Shown here piece by piece: positions 33,264-42,984 of a stretch of DNA of 64,000 nt. Under the pieces are notes generated by a model. That model searched no databases. It saw only the letters and a program-made list of their open reading frames with translations, and was not told the origin of the DNA. Every line of letters starts with the position of its first letter. Position 1 is the first letter of the stretch. This stretch comes from Streptomyces sp. KL109B (lineage in GTDB: Bacteria > Actinomycetota > Actinomycetes > Streptomycetales > Streptomycetaceae), in the NCBI RefSeq assembly GCF_030766935.1, contig NZ_JASERL010000018.1:182067-246066 (forward strand), read 5' to 3'. The translations under genes and the position numbers were made by a program.

Positions 33264-36200
33264 CTACCCCACCGGCACCGTCACCGCGAACGCCTCCCCG
33301 CTGCCGAGGTGCAGCAGCCCCTTGCCCGGGTTCACCGGGCCGCCGACCGCGCTGCGTGTGAGGCGGATGCCGACGAGGTCGCCGCTGGAGGTGTCCTGGG
33401 GGGAGAGGAGCAGGCCGCGGCGGGACTTCTTCAGGTCGACCTGCCAGCCGCTGAAGCCGGAGCAGACGTCGTCCTCGTCGCCGGCGACGACGATGCCGAT
33501 GCCGCGGTCGGCGCCGGAGGCGATGAGGCGCTTGAACTCGTCCTCGGCGTCGCAGTCCTCCAGGGCCTCGGCGTCGTCGACGAGGATGGCGACCGGGTTC
33601 TCCCGGGATGCCGTCGACACGGCCTCCTGGAGTTCGTCCTCGTCGATGTCGTTGCCGGTGAACATCGCCAACACGCCCTGCATGCCCGCCAGTTCGCGGA
33701 GCGGCGACATGCGCGGGGCGCACACCACGACGCGGGTGCCGCGGCCCAGGTACGTACGCGCCATGTTCATCAGGACCGTGGAGCGGCCGGACTTCGCCGG
33801 GCCCGCCACCACGAAGCCCGGCAGTCCGTACGCCAGGTCGGGGCCGAAGGCCGTGAGGTCGTCGCCGCCGACGCCGACCAGGCCCCACAGCGGGGACGCG
33901 GCGGCCTGCCCGTCGACGTGCTGCCACGCCTGGTCGAAGGAGATGCGGCTGGGCAGCGAGTCGACGCGGAAGGGGCGCAGGGTCTTCGGCACGTTCGCGT
34001 CGCGCGGCGTCGCCATGTCGCCGATCGCGGCGAGCGCAGCGCTCTGGCCCTGGCCGCTGGCGTCCTCGTTCAGGAGGGCGAACTGGATCTCCCGGCCGGT
34101 CTCGTTGCGGAAGGCGCGGCCCGGCGGGATGTCGTCGGGGACCTTGCGGCTGTTGATGCCGAGCATGGAGAAGTCCGTGCGGTCCGCGAGGCGGAGGGCC
34201 ACCTTGTCCTCCGTCAACGACGCAATGCGGCCGGTGAGGAGTTGGCGGTCGCCCGTGATGATCAGGTGGACGCCCACGCTCGCGCCCTCGCGCATCAGCG
34301 TCAGCAGCTCGTCGGTCAGCTCGCCGTGTTCCAGCTCGCCGAGCGACGTGACCCAGCCCTCCCAGCGGTCGAGGAAGAGCACGATGTGCGGGAGCCGGTG
34401 GATCTGGCGGACCGCGGCGCGCTGTTCGCCGATGTCGGCGTAGCCGTCCTGGGCGAGCAGCTCCTGACGGCGTGTCACCTCGGAGGAGAGGCGGCGGATC
34501 AGGCGGATCGCGCGCTCGCTCTGGTTGCGGCCCACCACGGCCCCGCAGTGCGGCAGCTTCGACAGGGCGTTGAGGGCGCCGTTGCCGCAGTCGATGCCGT
34601 ACATGTGGACGTCGCAGGTGGAGAGGTTCATGGCGAGCGAGCCCGCGATCGTGCGCAGGGTCTGGGAGCGGCCGCTGCGCGGGGCGCCCGCGATGAGCAG
34701 GTGGCCGAAGGTCGCGAAGTCGACCGCGACGGGGCGGCGGGACTGGCTCGCGGGCAGGTCCTCGATGCCGTAGACCGCCGCGGGCAGCGGGCCGAGGGGG
34801 CGCACCTGCGGGAGGTCCTGCGGGAGCACCGTCTCGGTGAGGGCGGGCAGCCACGGGCTGTGCTGCTGCGGGATGCCCAGGTAGCCGTTGGCCTCGCGGA
34901 TCGCGTCGACAAGCACCTTCAGGTCGGTGATCTCCTCTTCCTCGCCCTTGGCCGCCGCGGGCTTCGCGAGCGCGCCCCGGCCGAGCGAGGTCCAGTCGAG
35001 CTCCCCCGCCCACGGGGCGAGCGTCGCCGGGTCGACCGTGCCGGGGCGGCGGCCTCCGACGCGGCCGGACTGGAAGGGGATGAGCGAGGCGGCGCCCGTG
35101 CGGACGTACGCGCGGCCCGGGTTGTTCTTGGAGATGTTGCCGGCCTCGGGCGAGTCGATGACGTCCGACGATTCGCCGCCGTCCGTGACGCGGAGCGCGA
35201 TGCGGAGGTTCGTGTTCGCGCGGATCTCGGGCGATACGACGCCCGAGGGGCGCTGCGTCGCCAGCATCAGGTGGATGCCGAGGGAACGGCCGCGCTGGGC
35301 GATGTTGACCAGGCCCGTGACGAAGTCCGGGAGGTCGCGGACCATCGACGCGAACTCGTCGATGACGAGCAGGAGTCGGGGCAGCGGGGCCATGGTCTGC
35401 GGGTTGCGGCGGACCAGGTCCTGGTAGTCCTCGATGTCCTTCGCCCCGGCCTGCGCCAGCATGTGCTCGCGGCGGTGCAGTTCGGCGCCGAGTGACTCCA
35501 GGGCGCGCTCGACGAGGTGCGCGTCGAGGTCGGTGACCATGCCGACGGTGTGCGGCAGGTGCACGCAGTCCTTGAACGCGCTGCCGCCCTTGTAGTCGAC
35601 GAGTACGAAGGTCATGTTCTGCGGCGTGTTCGCCACGGCGAGCGCCGCGACGATCGTCTGGAGGAGTTCCGACTTGCCGGAGCCCGTCGTACCGGCGATC
35701 AGGCCGTGCGGGCCGTCCTTGCGGATGTCGATGCCGAACGGTCCGTCGTACGACTCACCGACCATGGCGAGCGTCGACTGGCCGCCGGACTGCCAGCGGC
35801 CCACGACCGCCTGCGCCGTCGGCGGCTCCATCTGCATCACGTCGAGGAGCCGGGCGGCGTCGGGCAGCGCGCTGTCCGTGGCCTCGCCGCTGATGTCGCG
35901 CAGCGGGGCGAGGGAGCGGGCCACGCGCTCGCACCAGGCCGGGGAGACGAAGTCGGGGCGGACGCCGAGGATCTTGGACTCGCCGGCCTGCTGCACGCGA
36001 AGCCGCAGCACGCGCGGGTCGACCTGCTCGGCGGCCGTCGGGGTGGCGGGCGAGGGGACGCCGCCCTGGTTCTCCAGGGAGAGCATCACGGCGGCGGTGT
36101 TGGTGAGTTCGGGCGAGGAGGCGCCGACGGCCTGCTGCTTGCCCTTCTTCTTGCGGCGCCCGCCGCCGCCTTCCGCCGCCGCGCGCTTGCGCTGCTCGTC

Positions 36201-37961
36201 CTCGGCGGCCTGGCGCAGCACCTCGACGGCGTTGTTCGCGCCGCCGCCGACCTGCTTCTCGTGCCTCACGTGCCGGGCGTCGCGCGGTTCCGCGATCACG
36301 ATGCCCTTGCACTCGCCGGGCAGGAAGCGTTCCTCGGCGTCGAGGCAGATCGCGTACATGGACACGGCGGGACCCTCGGCGAGGAGGCGTACGACGCCCG
36401 GCATGGAGCGCAGCCGGCGCGAGCCGTCCCAGACCACGACGATGTCGGGGTCGGCGAAGCCCGCCTGCCCCTTGTTGTCCTTGGCCGCCTTCTGGCGGGC
36501 CTCCAGGATCTGGGTGAGTTCGCCGATGCGGGCGCCGACGGTCTCGGCGTCGTTGCCGATGAGTACGTTGGCGTCCTGCGCGGTCGGCTTGGCGTGCGGC
36601 AGCCAGCGCAGCCAGCCCCAACTGTCCCGGGTGTGCGACTCGGTGAACACGTAGAACTGGACGTCGAGCGGGCTGTGCAGGGCGGCGGCCTGCGTCACCG
36701 CCCAGCACGCCATGCTGCGCGCGCTCTCCTCGGGTCCCGCGAAGCCGATGACGCCGAGCTTCCCCAGGTGCAGGGTGACGGGGGTGTCCGCGATCTCCCA
36801 GGTGACCTGGCGGCGGTGGTCGTCCTGCTCGGGGTCGTCGAGGACGACGGCGGAGGGCAGCCGGCCGGTGCCGACGCGCAGCAGCAGGTGGTCGGCGTCG
36901 CTGCGGCGCCGCTCCCACAGGCGGGTGCGCGGCCCGGTGGCGTGTGCCCATACGGTGCCGGGGTCGGGGTGGTCGAGGCCGCGGTCGCCGCGCTCCAGGA
37001 CGAGCGCCTCCTGCGCGTCGCGCTCGATCCGCGCCTTGTGCTCCTCGTACTCCTTGACCTGCTTGTCGTGGTTCTTACGCCCGTGCTTCTTGTCCCAGAA
37101 GTAGTTGCCGATCATGATCAGCGGGCTGAAGGCCGCCATGAGCAGGTACGTCGTGCGGCCCATGACCAGCGCCATGGTGACGCCCATGACCAGCGGCGAC
37201 GCCGCCATCAGCCAGGGCAGCGGGCGGCCCTCGTACTCCTTCGGCGGCGCCGGGAGCCGGAACTTGGTGGTGCGTTCGGGCGCGCGCAGCCGCGGCGGGC
37301 GGTTGTAGTCGAGCGCGCTGCCGTCGTCGGACCACTTGAGGGCGGCGTCCGGCGGCGTGTACGCGGCGATGTCGAGGAGGGTGTCGCCGACGACGACCTG
37401 GGAGCCGACCCGCAACTGCTGGCCCTCGTACGGCTTGTCGTCGACGCGCAGCTTGTCGCTCGGCTGCCCCGCCGCCGCGCCGTCCAGCCAGCCGCCGTGC
37501 ACGCTGAGCCGGAGGTCCTCGGCGGACACCACGTAGAGCGTCAGCGCGCGCTCGGGCAACCTCGGGTCCTGGAACCGCAGTTGGCAGCCGGCCCCGGCCC
37601 CGATGTCGTACCGCCCGATGCCGAGCCGGTACACGGCGCCCGCGTCGGGGCCGCCGGAGACCCGGACCTCGATGACGCCCGGCTGCTCGCCCGGCAGGCT
37701 GCCCGCGGGGTCGTCGAGGCTCACCACGACGCCGTCGCGCAGCGGCGAACTGGCCACGGTGTGGGCGGGGTTCACCGGTTGGCTGTCGATGTGGAGCGTG
37801 GGTGCCGGCTGCCCGGCGAGCGAACCCTGCCCGTACCCGCCTCGCACCCGTGCGGCCAACTCGTGGGCCACGGTGTCGATACGGGCCTCCGGGTCGACAT
37901 CGAGCACGAGGTCCTGGCTGGCGTTCGCATACGGGTCGACGACAGTCAGCTTCAAACGCAC
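33264..37961 (-). CDS. EssC/EccC-like FtsK-SpoIIIE ATPase of type VII secretion
   Basis: A 1565-residue membrane ATPase that would power export of WXG100-type substrates. Order of parts: two FHA-like N-terminal domains (about 1-95 and 96-205), two adjacent membrane helices (248-290), then three FtsK/SpoIIIE ATPase domains. Domain 1 has an intact Walker A (GTTGSGKS, 757-764) and Walker B (LLLVIDEF, 863-870). Domains 2 and 3 have altered P-loops (GAPRSGRS at 1092, GPAKSGRS at 1387), as is usual for regulatory substrate-binding domains. The tandem FHA plan matches EssC of the Firmicutes system more than mycobacterial EccC. GTG start after GAGGAG. Divergent from a WXG100-type gene; no eccB, eccD, eccE or mycP nearby. 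Confidence 0.9.
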   Translation of the reverse strand: MRLKLTVVDPYANASQDLVLDVDPEARIDTVAHELAARVRGGYGQGSLAGQPAPTLHIDSQPVNPAHTVASSPLRDGVVVSLDDPAGSLPGEQPGVIEVRVSGGPDAGAVYRLGIGRYDIGAGAGCQLRFQDPRLPERALTLYVVSAEDLRLSVHGGWLDGAAAGQPSDKLRVDDKPYEGQQLRVGSQVVVGDTLLDIAAYTPPDAALKWSDDGSALDYNRPPRLRAPERTTKFRLPAPPKEYEGRPLPWLMAASPLVMGVTMALVMGRTTYLLMAAFSPLIMIGNYFWDKKHGRKNHDKQVKEYEEHKARIERDAQEALVLERGDRGLDHPDPGTVWAHATGPRTRLWERRRSDADHLLLRVGTGRLPSAVVLDDPEQDDHRRQVTWEIADTPVTLHLGKLGVIGFAGPEESARSMACWAVTQAAALHSPLDVQFYVFTESHTRDSWGWLRWLPHAKPTAQDANVLIGNDAETVGARIGELTQILEARQKAAKDNKGQAGFADPDIVVVWDGSRRLRSMPGVVRLLAEGPAVSMYAICLDAEERFLPGECKGIVIAEPRDARHVRHEKQVGGGANNAVEVLRQAAEDEQRKRAAAEGGGGRRKKKGKQQAVGASSPELTNTAAVMLSLENQGGVPSPATPTAAEQVDPRVLRLRVQQAGESKILGVRPDFVSPAWCERVARSLAPLRDISGEATDSALPDAARLLDVMQMEPPTAQAVVGRWQSGGQSTLAMVGESYDGPFGIDIRKDGPHGLIAGTTGSGKSELLQTIVAALAVANTPQNMTFVLVDYKGGSAFKDCVHLPHTVGMVTDLDAHLVERALESLGAELHRREHMLAQAGAKDIEDYQDLVRRNPQTMAPLPRLLLVIDEFASMVRDLPDFVTGLVNIAQRGRSLGIHLMLATQRPSGVVSPEIRANTNLRIALRVTDGGESSDVIDSPEAGNISKNNPGRAYVRTGAASLIPFQSGRVGGRRPGTVDPATLAPWAGELDWTSLGRGALAKPAAAKGEEEEITDLKVLVDAIREANGYLGIPQQHSPWLPALTETVLPQDLPQVRPLGPLPAAVYGIEDLPASQSRRPVAVDFATFGHLLIAGAPRSGRSQTLRTIAGSLAMNLSTCDVHMYGIDCGNGALNALSKLPHCGAVVGRNQSERAIRLIRRLSSEVTRRQELLAQDGYADIGEQRAAVRQIHRLPHIVLFLDRWEGWVTSLGELEHGELTDELLTLMREGASVGVHLIITGDRQLLTGRIASLTEDKVALRLADRTDFSMLGINSRKVPDDIPPGRAFRNETGREIQFALLNEDASGQGQSAALAAIGDMATPRDANVPKTLRPFRVDSLPSRISFDQAWQHVDGQAAASPLWGLVGVGGDDLTAFGPDLAYGLPGFVVAGPAKSGRSTVLMNMARTYLGRGTRVVVCAPRMSPLRELAGMQGVLAMFTGNDIDEDELQEAVSTASRENPVAILVDDAEALEDCDAEDEFKRLIASGADRGIGIVVAGDEDDVCSGFSGWQVDLKKSRRGLLLSPQDTSSGDLVGIRLTRSAVGGPVNPGKGLLHLGSGEAFAVTVPVG

Positions 37962-38092
37962 TTACGCTCCTCATCGGAATGCCTCTTCAAGCAGAAGAGA
38001 CTATCCGTCCGAGAAACAAGGTGCACGCGCACGACGCTCATCAACAATGTCCAGCTTTAGGGCAGTTGATGTGTGCATTCAGGGCACACGAG

Positions 38093-38118
38093 TGCGCCAA
38101 TTGCGCATACCCACTAGG
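38093..38118 (+). promoter_or_regulatory. Palindrome and -10-like box before the WXG100 gene
   Basis: TGCGC-CAATT-GCGCA (38093-38107) is a hyphenated palindrome followed by TAGGGT (38115-38120), a possible -10. The 208-base divergent spacer is AT-richer than its surroundings. Assignment is tentative. Confidence 0.35.
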
Positions 38119-38169
38119 GTGCTGGCGGCGTGCTGAATGAGTGCGCTCACGGAGGGAAGGGGAGCTGCC

Positions 38170-38457
38170 ATGGGCAGGGACGTAGCGGTCACTTATGAGG
38201 ACATGCGGTCCGCCGCGAAGAAGATGAACCGCGAGAAGGAGCGGATCGAGGAGAAGCTCCACGACCTGAAGAGCTACATCGACGGCCTGCTCGAGAACGG
38301 CTTCGTGACCAGGCAGGCTTCGAAGAAGTTCGGCCACGACTTCGAGGAGTTCAAGCAGGGCATGTCGAAGACCAACGAGGGTCTCGACGGCCTCGCGCAG
38401 TACCTGGAGAAGGCCGCCGACTCCTTCGAGAACCTCGACAACGAGCTCGGCAAGTAA
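38170..38457 (+). CDS. WXG100-family secreted protein lacking the WXG motif
   Basis: A 95-residue all-helical protein matching the ESAT-6/WXG100 helical hairpin: helix 1 about residues 10-42, turn near 43-47, helix 2 to the end. The turn reads LLENGFVT where W-x-G is expected, a variant I associate with Streptomyces paralogues located next to EssC-like ATPases. A C-terminal YxxxE/D-like signal may be YLEKAAD. The ATG at 38170 follows GGAAGGGGAG. Its divergent position from the ATPase suggests it is the cognate export substrate. A near-perfect terminator follows. Confidence 0.85.
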   Translation: MGRDVAVTYEDMRSAAKKMNREKERIEEKLHDLKSYIDGLLENGFVTRQASKKFGHDFEEFKQGMSKTNEGLDGLAQYLEKAADSFENLDNELGK

Positions 38458-38476
38458 CTTCGGGTAACACCGCCAC

Positions 38477-38528
38477 GGGGGCGTGGTTGTCATCGGCCGG
38501 TTCGGCCGATGACAACCACGCCCCCTTT
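38477..38528 (+). terminator. Strong rho-independent terminator
   Basis: A perfect 22-bp stem (38477-38498 with 38504-38525) with loop GGTTC is followed by TTTGCTTT. It ends the WXG100 transcript and could also act on leftward transcription. Confidence 0.95.
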
Positions 38529-38607
38529 GCTTTATCCCCGGAATTCAGTCCCGGAATTTCCCCCATTCCGTCGCAGCTTTTTCACAACTTCGCGATCAAC
38601 TCGACAC

Positions 38608-40113
38608 TCACGCAAGCCGGATGACATTCCACGAGAGCGGTTCGAGCGAAGCCTTTAGCGTTCCGCCTTCCACGGCCGTGCCCGCCACCGAATGCGGAAC
38701 GACCCGCTCCGGCTCCGCGAGCGTATTGCGCGCGTCGGGATCGGCGTCGGACAACGCACTGTGCTCGACGACCTTCCCCAACTCCATTCCGTTCAGGCGC
38801 ACTTCAAGCGAAAGGGGGTCGCTCTGGCTGCGGTTCACCGCGAACACCGTGACCGTGCCGTCCTCGGCGCGGACCGCCGTGGCGTGCAGCAGGTCGGCCG
38901 TGCCATGGCGCCGCGTGTCGTACGTGGGTCCTGACACCCGTACGTCGAGGACCTCGCCCCGCCCGTACTTCGACGCCGCCGCGAACGGGTAGAACGTCGT
39001 CTGCCGCCAGGCCGGGCCGCCCGGCTCGGTCATGATCGGGGCGATGACGTTGACGAGTTGGGCGAGGCACGCGACCGTGACGCGGTCCGCGTGCCGCAGC
39101 AGCGCGATGAGCAGCGAGCCGAAGACGACGGCGTCGGTGACCGAGTAGACGTCCTCCAACAGGCGCGGCGCCTCGGGCCAGTCGAGAGCCGCGACATGAG
39201 CCTCCGACCGCGACATGTACCAGACGTTCCACTCGTCGAAGGAGAGATTGATCTTCTTCGACGACTTGAGCCGCGCCCCCACGTGGTCGCACGTGGCCAC
39301 CACGTTCTCGATGAACGACTCCATGTCGACGGCCGAGGCGAGGAAGGAGTCCCGGTCGCCGTCGTGCTCCTCGTAGTAGGCGTGCAGGGAGATGTGGTCG
39401 ACCAGCTCGTACGTCTCGGCCAGGACCTTCGCCTCCCACTCGGCGAACGTCGGCATCGACTGCCCGGAGCTGCCGCACGCGACGAGTTCCACGCCCGGGT
39501 CGATCTGCCGCATGGCCCGCGCCGTCTCGGCGGCGATCCGCCCGTACTCCTCGGCCGTCTTGTGCCCGGTCTGCCAGGGCCCGTCCATCTCGTTGCCGAG
39601 GCACCACAGCCGGATCCCGAAGGGTTCCTTGTCGCCGTGCGCGACGCGGAGGTCGGAGAGCGCGGTCCCGGCGGGATGGTTCGCGTACTCCTGAAGCTCT
39701 ATCGCCTCCGCGACGCCGCGCGTGCCGAGGTTCACGGCCATCATCGGCTCGGCCTGCGGGCCGATCTTGCGCAGGAAGTCGATGTACTCGGAGAGGCCGA
39801 AGCGGTTCGACTCCGTGGTGCGCCAGGCGAGGTCGAGGCGGGCGGGCCGCTCATCGACTGGCCCGACCGAGTCCTCCCACTTGTACCCGGACACGAAGTT
39901 CCCTCCGGGGTACCGGACGGCCGTGACCCCCAACTCCCGTACGAGCTCCAGCACATCGGTCCGCAGCCCGGCCTCGTCGGCGTGCTCGTGCCCCGGCTCG
40001 TAGATGCCGGTGTAGACGCAGCGGCCGAGGTGTTCCACGAACGAGCCGAAGATACGGGGGTTGACCGGGCCGACGGAGAAGGCGGGGTCGAGGGTGAAGC
40101 GTGCGGTGCGCAA
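38608..40113 (-). CDS. GH51 alpha-L-arabinofuranosidase
   Basis: A 501-residue intracellular arabinofuranosidase that releases terminal L-arabinose from imported arabino-oligosaccharides. Acid/base Glu175 lies in CLGNEMDGPW and nucleophile Glu294 in SFDEWNVWY; the C-terminal jelly-roll ends LEPLSWNVIRLA. No signal peptide. I choose the TTG at 40113 because AAGGA precedes it and RTARFTLDP is the family N-terminus. A GTG at 40143 overlapping the GH43 stop is a serious alternative and would give translational coupling. Last gene of the arabinan operon. Confidence 0.93.
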   Translation of the reverse strand: MRTARFTLDPAFSVGPVNPRIFGSFVEHLGRCVYTGIYEPGHEHADEAGLRTDVLELVRELGVTAVRYPGGNFVSGYKWEDSVGPVDERPARLDLAWRTTESNRFGLSEYIDFLRKIGPQAEPMMAVNLGTRGVAEAIELQEYANHPAGTALSDLRVAHGDKEPFGIRLWCLGNEMDGPWQTGHKTAEEYGRIAAETARAMRQIDPGVELVACGSSGQSMPTFAEWEAKVLAETYELVDHISLHAYYEEHDGDRDSFLASAVDMESFIENVVATCDHVGARLKSSKKINLSFDEWNVWYMSRSEAHVAALDWPEAPRLLEDVYSVTDAVVFGSLLIALLRHADRVTVACLAQLVNVIAPIMTEPGGPAWRQTTFYPFAAASKYGRGEVLDVRVSGPTYDTRRHGTADLLHATAVRAEDGTVTVFAVNRSQSDPLSLEVRLNGMELGKVVEHSALSDADPDARNTLAEPERVVPHSVAGTAVEGGTLKASLEPLSWNVIRLA

Positions 40114-40139
40114 GGTGGTCCTTTCGGTGGGGGTGGTCG

Positions 40140-41117
40140 TCACGGCCGCGGGGCCCGCAGGGAGGGCCAGCCGTCCTTGCCCCAACTCAGCTCGTTCAGG
40201 CCGAGCTTGGGGGTGCCGGCGTCATCGGCGTCGTAGTAGTGGTACGCGAGGACGTCGCGCCCCCGGTCCCGGAAGACGGACTCGCCACCGGTGCCGACGT
40301 ACCGGCCGTGCCCGGCGAGCAGCAGGCTCCCGCCGCCGTCCAGCAGCGGCTTGCCGTCCTTGTCGACGTACGGCCCGGTGACCGAGGTCGACCGCCCGAC
40401 GCGGATCTTGTACGTGGAGTTCACGCCGGCGCAGCAGGTGTCGTAGGAGGCGAGGAGGTAGTAGTAGCGGCCGTGCTTGGTGACGGCCGGGCCCTCGACG
40501 GCGTACGGGGCGTCGGGCCGGGTGGCGAGGTGATGAACGGTGGCGCCGCGAATGGCCTTCCCCGTACGGGGATCGATCTCGATCATCCGGATCCCGCTCC
40601 AGTACGACCCGAAACTCATCCAGAGCCGGCCGTCGGCGCGGACGACGGCCGGGTCGATGGCGTTCCAGGTGTCGGTCGTCTCGGACGAGAACACCTTGCC
40701 GTGGTCGGTCCACGTCCCCGGAAGCCCGGAGGTGGACGTCGCCACCCCGATCGCCGAATGATTCGTCCCCCATGAGGACACGGCGTAGTACAGCCAGTAC
40801 CTGCCGTCCCGGTACGAGATGTCGGGCGCCCACGGGTCGCCGGTGTCGTTGTACTCGAACCACCAACTGGGCGGCTCGGCGAAGGCGTTCCCCTCATCCG
40901 TCCAGTCGACGCGGTTCGATGACAGCCGGGCGCCGATCACACCACCCGTGGAGTAGGCGACGTAGCGGCCGTCCTTGAGCTTGATGACGGTGGGGTCGTG
41001 GATGATCTGTTGGCCCGTGATGGGTTGGGGATCGGGGTAGGCCTCGGCGGCCTGCGCGGTGGTGGGTAACGCGGCCAGCAGTACGCCTACGGCGGCCGCC
41101 ACGAATCTGACCTTCAA
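40140..41117 (-). CDS. Secreted GH43 arabinanase/arabinosidase
   Basis: A 325-residue extracellular five-bladed beta-propeller glycosidase, probably an endo- or exo-1,5-alpha-L-arabinanase. The signal peptide ends near AQAAEA. The GH43 catalytic acids are Asp41 (IIHDPTVIK), Asp155 (NAIDPAVV) and Glu208 (YAVEGPAV). I prefer the TTG at 41117 because GAGGAG lies eight bases upstream; a GTG at 41126 would leave no spacing. It would cut arabinan outside the cell into pieces for the adjacent ABC importer. Confidence 0.93.
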   Translation of the reverse strand: MKVRFVAAAVGVLLAALPTTAQAAEAYPDPQPITGQQIIHDPTVIKLKDGRYVAYSTGGVIGARLSSNRVDWTDEGNAFAEPPSWWFEYNDTGDPWAPDISYRDGRYWLYYAVSSWGTNHSAIGVATSTSGLPGTWTDHGKVFSSETTDTWNAIDPAVVRADGRLWMSFGSYWSGIRMIEIDPRTGKAIRGATVHHLATRPDAPYAVEGPAVTKHGRYYYLLASYDTCCAGVNSTYKIRVGRSTSVTGPYVDKDGKPLLDGGGSLLLAGHGRYVGTGGESVFRDRGRDVLAYHYYDADDAGTPKLGLNELSWGKDGWPSLRAPRP

Positions 41118-41164
41118 CTGGTGCACTCCTCAGGACAGGTGGGCATTTCAAGCCCCTGCGGCGA

Positions 41165-42046
41165 TTACTGGCCGGCCAGGCCCGTGTGGGCGACGCCCGC
41201 CACGATCTGCCGTTGGAAGAAGACGAAGACCACGATCAGCGGCAACCCCGCCATCAGGCCCCCGGCCATCAGCTGCGCCCACTGGATCCCGTAGGAGTTC
41301 ATGACCGTCGCGATCCCGTTCGGCATCGTCATCAGGTCCGGGTTGTTCGTCACCATGTACGGCCACAGGAAGTTGTTCCACGAGCTGATGAAGGTGAAGA
41401 TCCCGACCGCCGCCAGCGAAGGCCGCGACAACGGGACGACCACGGTGAAGAACACCCGCCACCGCCCCGCCCCGTCGATGAACGCGGCCTCCTCCAACTC
41501 CCGCGGAATCCCCTGGAAGAACTTGTAGAGGATGTAGACCATGGCGGCCGGAGCGCACTGCGGCAGGATCATCCCCCAGTACGTGTCGACCATCCCCATC
41601 TGCTGCACCGTGGTGAACAACGGCACCCCGAGCACGGCCGGCGAGATCATCAACCCCGCCATCACCACCCCCATGAGGGCCCCCTTGCCCCGGAACTCCG
41701 TCCGCGCGAACCCGTACCCGGCGAGCGCCGCGACGACCAGCACGACGGCCGTCACACACACCGACACCACCACGGAGTTCACGAACCAGTTGGTGATGTT
41801 CCCGGTCTCGAAGAGGGCCCGCCACGCCTGCCCGGTCCACACCTCCGGCAGCCAGTGCGTCGGCACGGCCACCGCCTCGGTCTCCGACTTGAGCGAGGTG
41901 AACAGGGCCCACGCCAACGGCGAAAGGAACACCCCCGCGACAACCACCCCGACCAACGTCAGCACGACCTGACTGGCACTCCACGGCCCGCGCCCACCAC
42001 TGCGACCGCGACCCCGACCACGTACCCCAGCGGCAGCGCTGCTCAT
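41165..42046 (-). CDS. Carbohydrate ABC transporter permease (MalG type)
   Basis: A 293-residue inner-membrane permease of the CUT1 class with six hydrophobic segments and the EAA loop that contacts the ATPase (EEAAFIDGAGRWRVFFTVVV). The N-terminal tail is Arg/Gly-rich. The ATG overlaps the stop of the preceding permease (ATGA). The locus has no ATPase gene, which is normal in Streptomyces, where the shared ATPase MsiK serves many CUT1 systems. Confidence 0.93.
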   Translation of the reverse strand: MSSAAAGVRGRGRGRSGGRGPWSASQVVLTLVGVVVAGVFLSPLAWALFTSLKSETEAVAVPTHWLPEVWTGQAWRALFETGNITNWFVNSVVVSVCVTAVVLVVAALAGYGFARTEFRGKGALMGVVMAGLMISPAVLGVPLFTTVQQMGMVDTYWGMILPQCAPAAMVYILYKFFQGIPRELEEAAFIDGAGRWRVFFTVVVPLSRPSLAAVGIFTFISSWNNFLWPYMVTNNPDLMTMPNGIATVMNSYGIQWAQLMAGGLMAGLPLIVVFVFFQRQIVAGVAHTGLAGQ

Positions 42047-42984
42047 CGCGCCCCCTCCTCACGGTTGCGCAGCAGCCACATCCGCGCGAGGGCGACGGCC
42101 GCGATGATGACGAAGAAGATGATGGACATCGTGGAGGCGTAGCCCACGCGGTAGCTGGTGAAGCCCTCTTCGAGGGTGTACTGCACGAACGCGCGCGTGC
42201 TGTCCTCGGGTCCCGGCGTGAAGTCCATCATCACGACGGCCTGGTCGAAGACCTGGAGCGAGGCGAGGACCTGCAGCGCGACGACGAGCCCCGTGATGTT
42301 GCGGAGCATCGGCAGCGTGATGTGCACCATGCGGTGCCAGGCGTTCGCGCCGTCCAGCTTGGCGGCCTCGTACAGATGCGCCGGAATGCCCTGGAGCGCG
42401 GCGAGGTACAGCAGGAAGCTGAAGCCGACCGTCCACCACAGCGTCGTGATGACGACGGCGAGCATCGCGTACGACTTGTCGGTGAGCCAGGGCGTGTCGA
42501 TGCCGAGGACGTGATTCACCATGCCCGAACCGGGGTTGAACAGCCACTGCCACAGGTTGCCCGCGACGGTGGACGGCAGCAGGAACGGCATGAAGAAGCA
42601 GAGCCGCCACAGCCACTTTCCGCGCTCGATGTGGTGCGCCAGCATCGCGAGCAAAAACGCGAGAACGGTGATGCAGGGCACGACGAGCAGCGTGAAGTAC
42701 GCGCTGCGCCCGAGCGCGTCCCACATCAGCGGGTCCTGGAAGGCCTCGCGGTAGTTGTCGAGGCCGATGAAGCTCGTGTCGTCGCCGGAGATGTTGGCGT
42801 CGGTGAAGCTGAGGTAGACGCCGCGCAGCAGCGGCCAGATCACGAACAGCGCGAACAGGGCGAGGAACGGGGCGACGAACCAACCCCCGTGCTGGAAGCC
42901 CTGCTTGCGGCGGACCGGGACACTGTCGGCGGCGGCCGTCGCGCGTCTGGGCGTGACGACGGTCTGCGGGCTGGTCGTCGTCAC
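42043..42984 (-). CDS. Carbohydrate ABC transporter permease (MalF type)
   Basis: A 313-residue CUT1 permease with six membrane segments and the EAA loop in YEAAKLDGANAWHRMVHITLP. The GTG at 42984 overlaps the stop of the substrate-binding protein (GTGA) and has GGAGGT nine bases upstream; longer upstream frame sequence belongs to that gene on another frame. It pairs with the MalG-type permease to form the channel for arabino-oligosaccharides (substrate inferred from the GH43 and GH51 neighbours). Confidence 0.93.
   Translation of the reverse strand: MTTTSPQTVVTPRRATAAADSVPVRRKQGFQHGGWFVAPFLALFALFVIWPLLRGVYLSFTDANISGDDTSFIGLDNYREAFQDPLMWDALGRSAYFTLLVVPCITVLAFLLAMLAHHIERGKWLWRLCFFMPFLLPSTVAGNLWQWLFNPGSGMVNHVLGIDTPWLTDKSYAMLAVVITTLWWTVGFSFLLYLAALQGIPAHLYEAAKLDGANAWHRMVHITLPMLRNITGLVVALQVLASLQVFDQAVVMMDFTPGPEDSTRAFVQYTLEEGFTSYRVGYASTMSIIFFVIIAAVALARMWLLRNREEGAR

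Noticed and set aside
33120..38060. Two long rightward frames opposite the EssC-like gene
   Set aside because: Low-complexity translations with no motifs; shadows of the high-GC codon pattern of the ATPase gene.
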